DNA from: CAZCZZ01 sp964503335
Lineage (GTDB): Bacteria; Verrucomicrobiota; Kiritimatiellia; CAIVKH01
Reading direction: 5' to 3'
DNA length: 64,000 nt
NCBI GenBank assembly: GCA_964503335.1
Contig: CAZCZZ010000008.1
Span: 26,882-90,881, forward strand
Below, piece after piece: positions 61,793 to 64,000 of the stretch (position 1 is its first letter; each line of letters begins with the position of its first letter). The notes below the pieces were generated by a model. It saw nothing but the letters and a program-made list of their open reading frames with translations, did no database searches and was not told the DNA's origin. The position numbers and the translations under genes were made by a program.

Positions 61793-61828
61793 GTGCGCGG
61801 CGTCCGAAAGGGCGCCGCGCACTCTTTT
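61793..61828 (+). terminator. Rho-independent terminator
   Basis: GTGCGCGGCG pairs with CGCCGCGCAC around a ten-base loop, followed by TCTTTT. It ends the amylase transcript. A run of eight G at 61774-61781 precedes it. Confidence 0.88.
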
Positions 61829-61897
61829 GTCCGCAGGTGGCTGCGAGACATCCCGGAGTGCCTAGGACATTAATGCGGCTCAGCCGGAGGCTTCGCC

Positions 61898-63253
61898 CTA
61901 CCTGAGGACGGATTCGACCGACTCGCGGAACACTACCGTGTGGTGATCCACATCGGCTTCCGTGGTGTCAGGCGAGATCAGCGCCATGTTGTGGAACGGG
62001 GTCATCAGGATGCCGCGGTTCAACGCGCAAAGGTGCATGTAGCGATCGAGTTCGGCATCGATGGCCGCCGCCGCTTCCGCGCCGTTGCGGGGCGGGGTGG
62101 GGCGGAACCAGTACTCGGCCCGGCATCCCAACTGCTTCACGATCCAAGGCAGGCCGAATTCACGAATTACGGATTCCACACCAGCGGTGAATCGATCCGC
62201 CAACGGAATGGTCTTTGCATAGGTTGCGGGTGTCAGAACCTGCTCCAGCGTGGCACGAACCGCGGCGAGGGCCAGCGCGTTGCCCGACAGCGTTCCACCG
62301 ATTCCTCCCGTATCTGACACATCCTTGTCGGTCATCCTCTGCACGCGCTCCGCGACGGCGGCGCTCATGCCGTAGGCGGCGACGGGCATGCCTCCGCCGA
62401 TAGCCTTTCCAACCGTCAGGAAGTCCGGCTCCAAACCGTGCGCCTTCGTGTACCCGCCGGGACCGGTGCACATCGTATGGGTCTCGTCGATGACCAGCAG
62501 CGTACCGCTCTTGCGCGTGAGATCACGCAGCGCAGCATGGAAGCCGGGTTCAGGATGCACGATGCCGATATTGGTCATGACCGGTTCGCAAAGCACACAC
62601 GCGACGTCCCCGTGTTTCAGCGCCGCTACGAGGGCGGGGAGATCGTTGAACTCCACGACGCGGGTGGTAACCGGAGGATTAACGGGTGGGCCCTGGTTGC
62701 CCGCGCGCGGTCCGCTTGATCCGTCGGGCTGCAACGTGATGAAAGTCTCGTCCACGGTGCCGTGATAGCACCAGTTGAAGACCAGGATTTTCGGACGTCC
62801 GGTGATGTGTCGGGCCAGGCGGATGACAAACCGGTTGGCGTCGGTCGCCGACATCGCAATCTGCCAGAAGGGAAGGCCGAAGCGGCGCTTCAGCTCGTGG
62901 CCGACCCGGATCGCGTCCTCGCCGGGCAGCATGAAGGTCAGGCCGCGATCGAGTTGCGCCTTCATCGCGTCGATCGTCGGCTGCGGCGCATGACCCGTCA
63001 TCGCGCCCGTATCGCCGAGGCAGAAGTCGATGTAGGAGTGTCCGTCGACATCCGTAAAGCGCGCGCCCTTGCCCGACGCGACAAAAAGCGGAAAGTCGCC
63101 GGCCCAACGGACCATCCAATTCATCGGTACGCCCCCGAGCAGGGAGGCTTTTGCTTCCTCGAAAAGGCGGCGTGATTGCGGATGTTCCGCCGTAAAGCGC
63201 TCCCGTTCCTCGGTGAGCAGCTCTCCCAGCAGGCGGCGATCAATGGTTCGCAT
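61898..63253 (-). CDS. Class III PLP aminotransferase (glutamate-1-semialdehyde aminomutase-like)
   Basis: The 451-residue protein has FTDVDGHSYIDFCLGDTGAMTGH at about 62-84, LLVIDETHTM, and the PLP Lys in VGKAIGGGMP (Lys283). The family includes HemL and amino-acid 2-aminotransferases. Neighbours give no haem synthesis context, so the substrate is unclear. It is divergent from the sulfotransferase gene at 63333, and its only plausible promoter lies in the 79-base gap. Confidence 0.88.
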   Translation of the reverse strand: MRTIDRRLLGELLTEERERFTAEHPQSRRLFEEAKASLLGGVPMNWMVRWAGDFPLFVASGKGARFTDVDGHSYIDFCLGDTGAMTGHAPQPTIDAMKAQLDRGLTFMLPGEDAIRVGHELKRRFGLPFWQIAMSATDANRFVIRLARHITGRPKILVFNWCYHGTVDETFITLQPDGSSGPRAGNQGPPVNPPVTTRVVEFNDLPALVAALKHGDVACVLCEPVMTNIGIVHPEPGFHAALRDLTRKSGTLLVIDETHTMCTGPGGYTKAHGLEPDFLTVGKAIGGGMPVAAYGMSAAVAERVQRMTDKDVSDTGGIGGTLSGNALALAAVRATLEQVLTPATYAKTIPLADRFTAGVESVIREFGLPWIVKQLGCRAEYWFRPTPPRNGAEAAAAIDAELDRYMHLCALNRGILMTPFHNMALISPDTTEADVDHHTVVFRESVESVLR

Positions 63254-63332
63254 GGCGATTTAGAGGATACCCAGTTGCGGGTGATGTTGCTATATTTCGC
63301 GCGTTGCGTTTTTTCCTGAGGAGTTGAGTTGT

Positions 63333-63902
63333 ATGATTACCCTTGTTTCTGGTCTGCCCCGTTCGGGCACGTCGTTGATGATGCAGATGCTTTACGATGG
63401 CGGCATGCCCGTGCTTGCCGACGGACTTCGCGAAGCCGACGCGAACAATCCCCGCGGCTACCTTGAGTTCGAAAAGGTCAAGCAGCTCAAGCGCGACGAC
63501 TCGTGGCTGCCCGAGGCCGAGGGCAAGGTCGTGAAGATCATCTCACACCTGATCTATGAGCTGCCCACGGACCGGGAGTACCGCGTGGTCTTCATGCTGC
63601 GCCCCGTGAGCGAAGTTCGCTCGTCACAGGAATCGATGCTGAAACGCCTCGGCCGTCAGGGCGCGCCTGTATCGCCCGCGCAGTTGGAAAAGGTATTCGC
63701 CCAGCATCTCGAAGAAGTGAAGGCGTGGCTCGCCAAGCATCCGACGTTCAACGTGCACTACATCCAATACCACGACATCCTCAAGGATCCCCAAACCGAA
63801 GCCGAAAAGCTCAACACCTTCCTCGGCGGCAATCTCGACATCAAGAAAATGGTCGCCGCCGTCGACCCCTCGCTCTACCGCGAGCGCAAAGCGACAGGAT
63901 AA
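63333..63902 (+). CDS. Small sulfotransferase-like protein
   Basis: The 189-residue protein starts with VSGLPRSGTSLMM, the PAPS-binding loop, and has NPRGYLEFE, VFMLRPVSEVRSSQESML and NVHYIQYHDILKDP. It is related to the N-terminal domain of the large protein at 7414, which shares GMHRSGTSLV and NPHGYYED. ATG at 63333 has GAGGAG upstream. A cytoplasmic sulfotransferase or kinase-like P-loop enzyme is likely; acceptor unknown. Confidence 0.85.
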   Translation: MITLVSGLPRSGTSLMMQMLYDGGMPVLADGLREADANNPRGYLEFEKVKQLKRDDSWLPEAEGKVVKIISHLIYELPTDREYRVVFMLRPVSEVRSSQESMLKRLGRQGAPVSPAQLEKVFAQHLEEVKAWLAKHPTFNVHYIQYHDILKDPQTEAEKLNTFLGGNLDIKKMVAAVDPSLYRERKATG

Positions 63903-63910
63903 TAGAAGTC

Positions 63911-63966
63911 AGATTTGAGATGTGAGATTCGAGATTCGAATCCGACATCCGTGCTATCCGTGTCGG
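63911..63966. repeat. GAGATGTGAGAT-type repeat, copy 3, with hairpin
   Basis: The words GATTTGAGATGTGAGATTCGAGATTCGAA (63911-63940) are followed by a CCGACA...TGTCGG inverted pair (63942-63966). The rest to the window end shows no gene. Confidence 0.5.
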
Positions 63967-64000
63967 TAATGTGGTGTGTCAGCGGGACTGGAAAGGCTGG

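Overview
The window is a GC-rich, gene-dense chromosomal segment. It most likely comes from a member of the PVC superphylum (Verrucomicrobiota/Kiritimatiellota-like). The evidence is a pseudopilin with an H-X9-DG tail, a DUF1800/DUF1501 pair, a PEP-CTERM surface protein, secreted enzymes with C-terminal beta-sandwich modules, and intergenic inverted repeats of the kind common in these genomes. This placement is inferred from gene content; there is no rRNA or tRNA gene in the window to confirm it. Almost every base is coding, many neighbours overlap by 1-8 bp, and no CRISPR array, prophage or insertion sequence was seen.

Layout: 0.2-3.3 kb, a secreted protein, a pseudopilin and a cytochrome-oxidase-subunit-I-like membrane protein that has lost its catalytic metal ligands. 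3.2-6.5 kb, a large secreted alpha-amylase with repeated starch-binding modules. 6.6-12.6 kb, a YdcF-like protein, a sulfotransferase/triple-glycosyltransferase giant, and a BNR-propeller plus MoaD-like pair. 12.8-15.7 kb, uvrA. 15.9-23.3 kb, a tightly overlapping operon: TPR protein, ExbB/TolQ, ExbD/TolR, TonB-like protein, zinc ribbon, hisD, hisC and an SMR transporter. 23.5-27.1 kb, a stand-alone secreted starch-binding protein, a SurA-N-like protein, lipoproteins, a toxin-antitoxin pair and small membrane proteins. 27.2-34.6 kb, a complete F-type ATP synthase operon on the minus strand. 34.7-46.4 kb, a cytidylate-kinase-like gene, the DUF1800/DUF1501 pair, NDH-2, an FG-GAP-like repeat protein, an MFS transporter, a lipoprotein-type PIMT and a PEP-CTERM protein. 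46.7-49.6 kb, a metalloprotease carrying four starch-binding-like repeats. 49.7-57.6 kb, housekeeping genes, a membrane glycosyltransferase fused to a PL10 pectate lyase, and a CYTH/propeller/HD operon. 57.6-61.8 kb, a starch-use locus (HAD phosphoglucomutase-like, LacI regulator, GH13 amylase). 61.9-64 kb, a class III aminotransferase and a small sulfotransferase.

Two themes link the window. First, CG-centred palindromes of the LacI/CcpA type (TAAAACGTTTTA and variants) lie upstream of three unlinked secreted starch-binding genes (near 6.5, 23.4 and 46.55 kb), with a weaker one before the 59.5 kb amylase beside a LacI-family gene. This suggests one starch regulon. Second, intergenic gaps are filled by several families of inverted repeats. 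One family is a 70-bp two-hairpin element with compensatory changes between its two copies; one copy supplies the basic C-terminal end of the PEP-CTERM protein.
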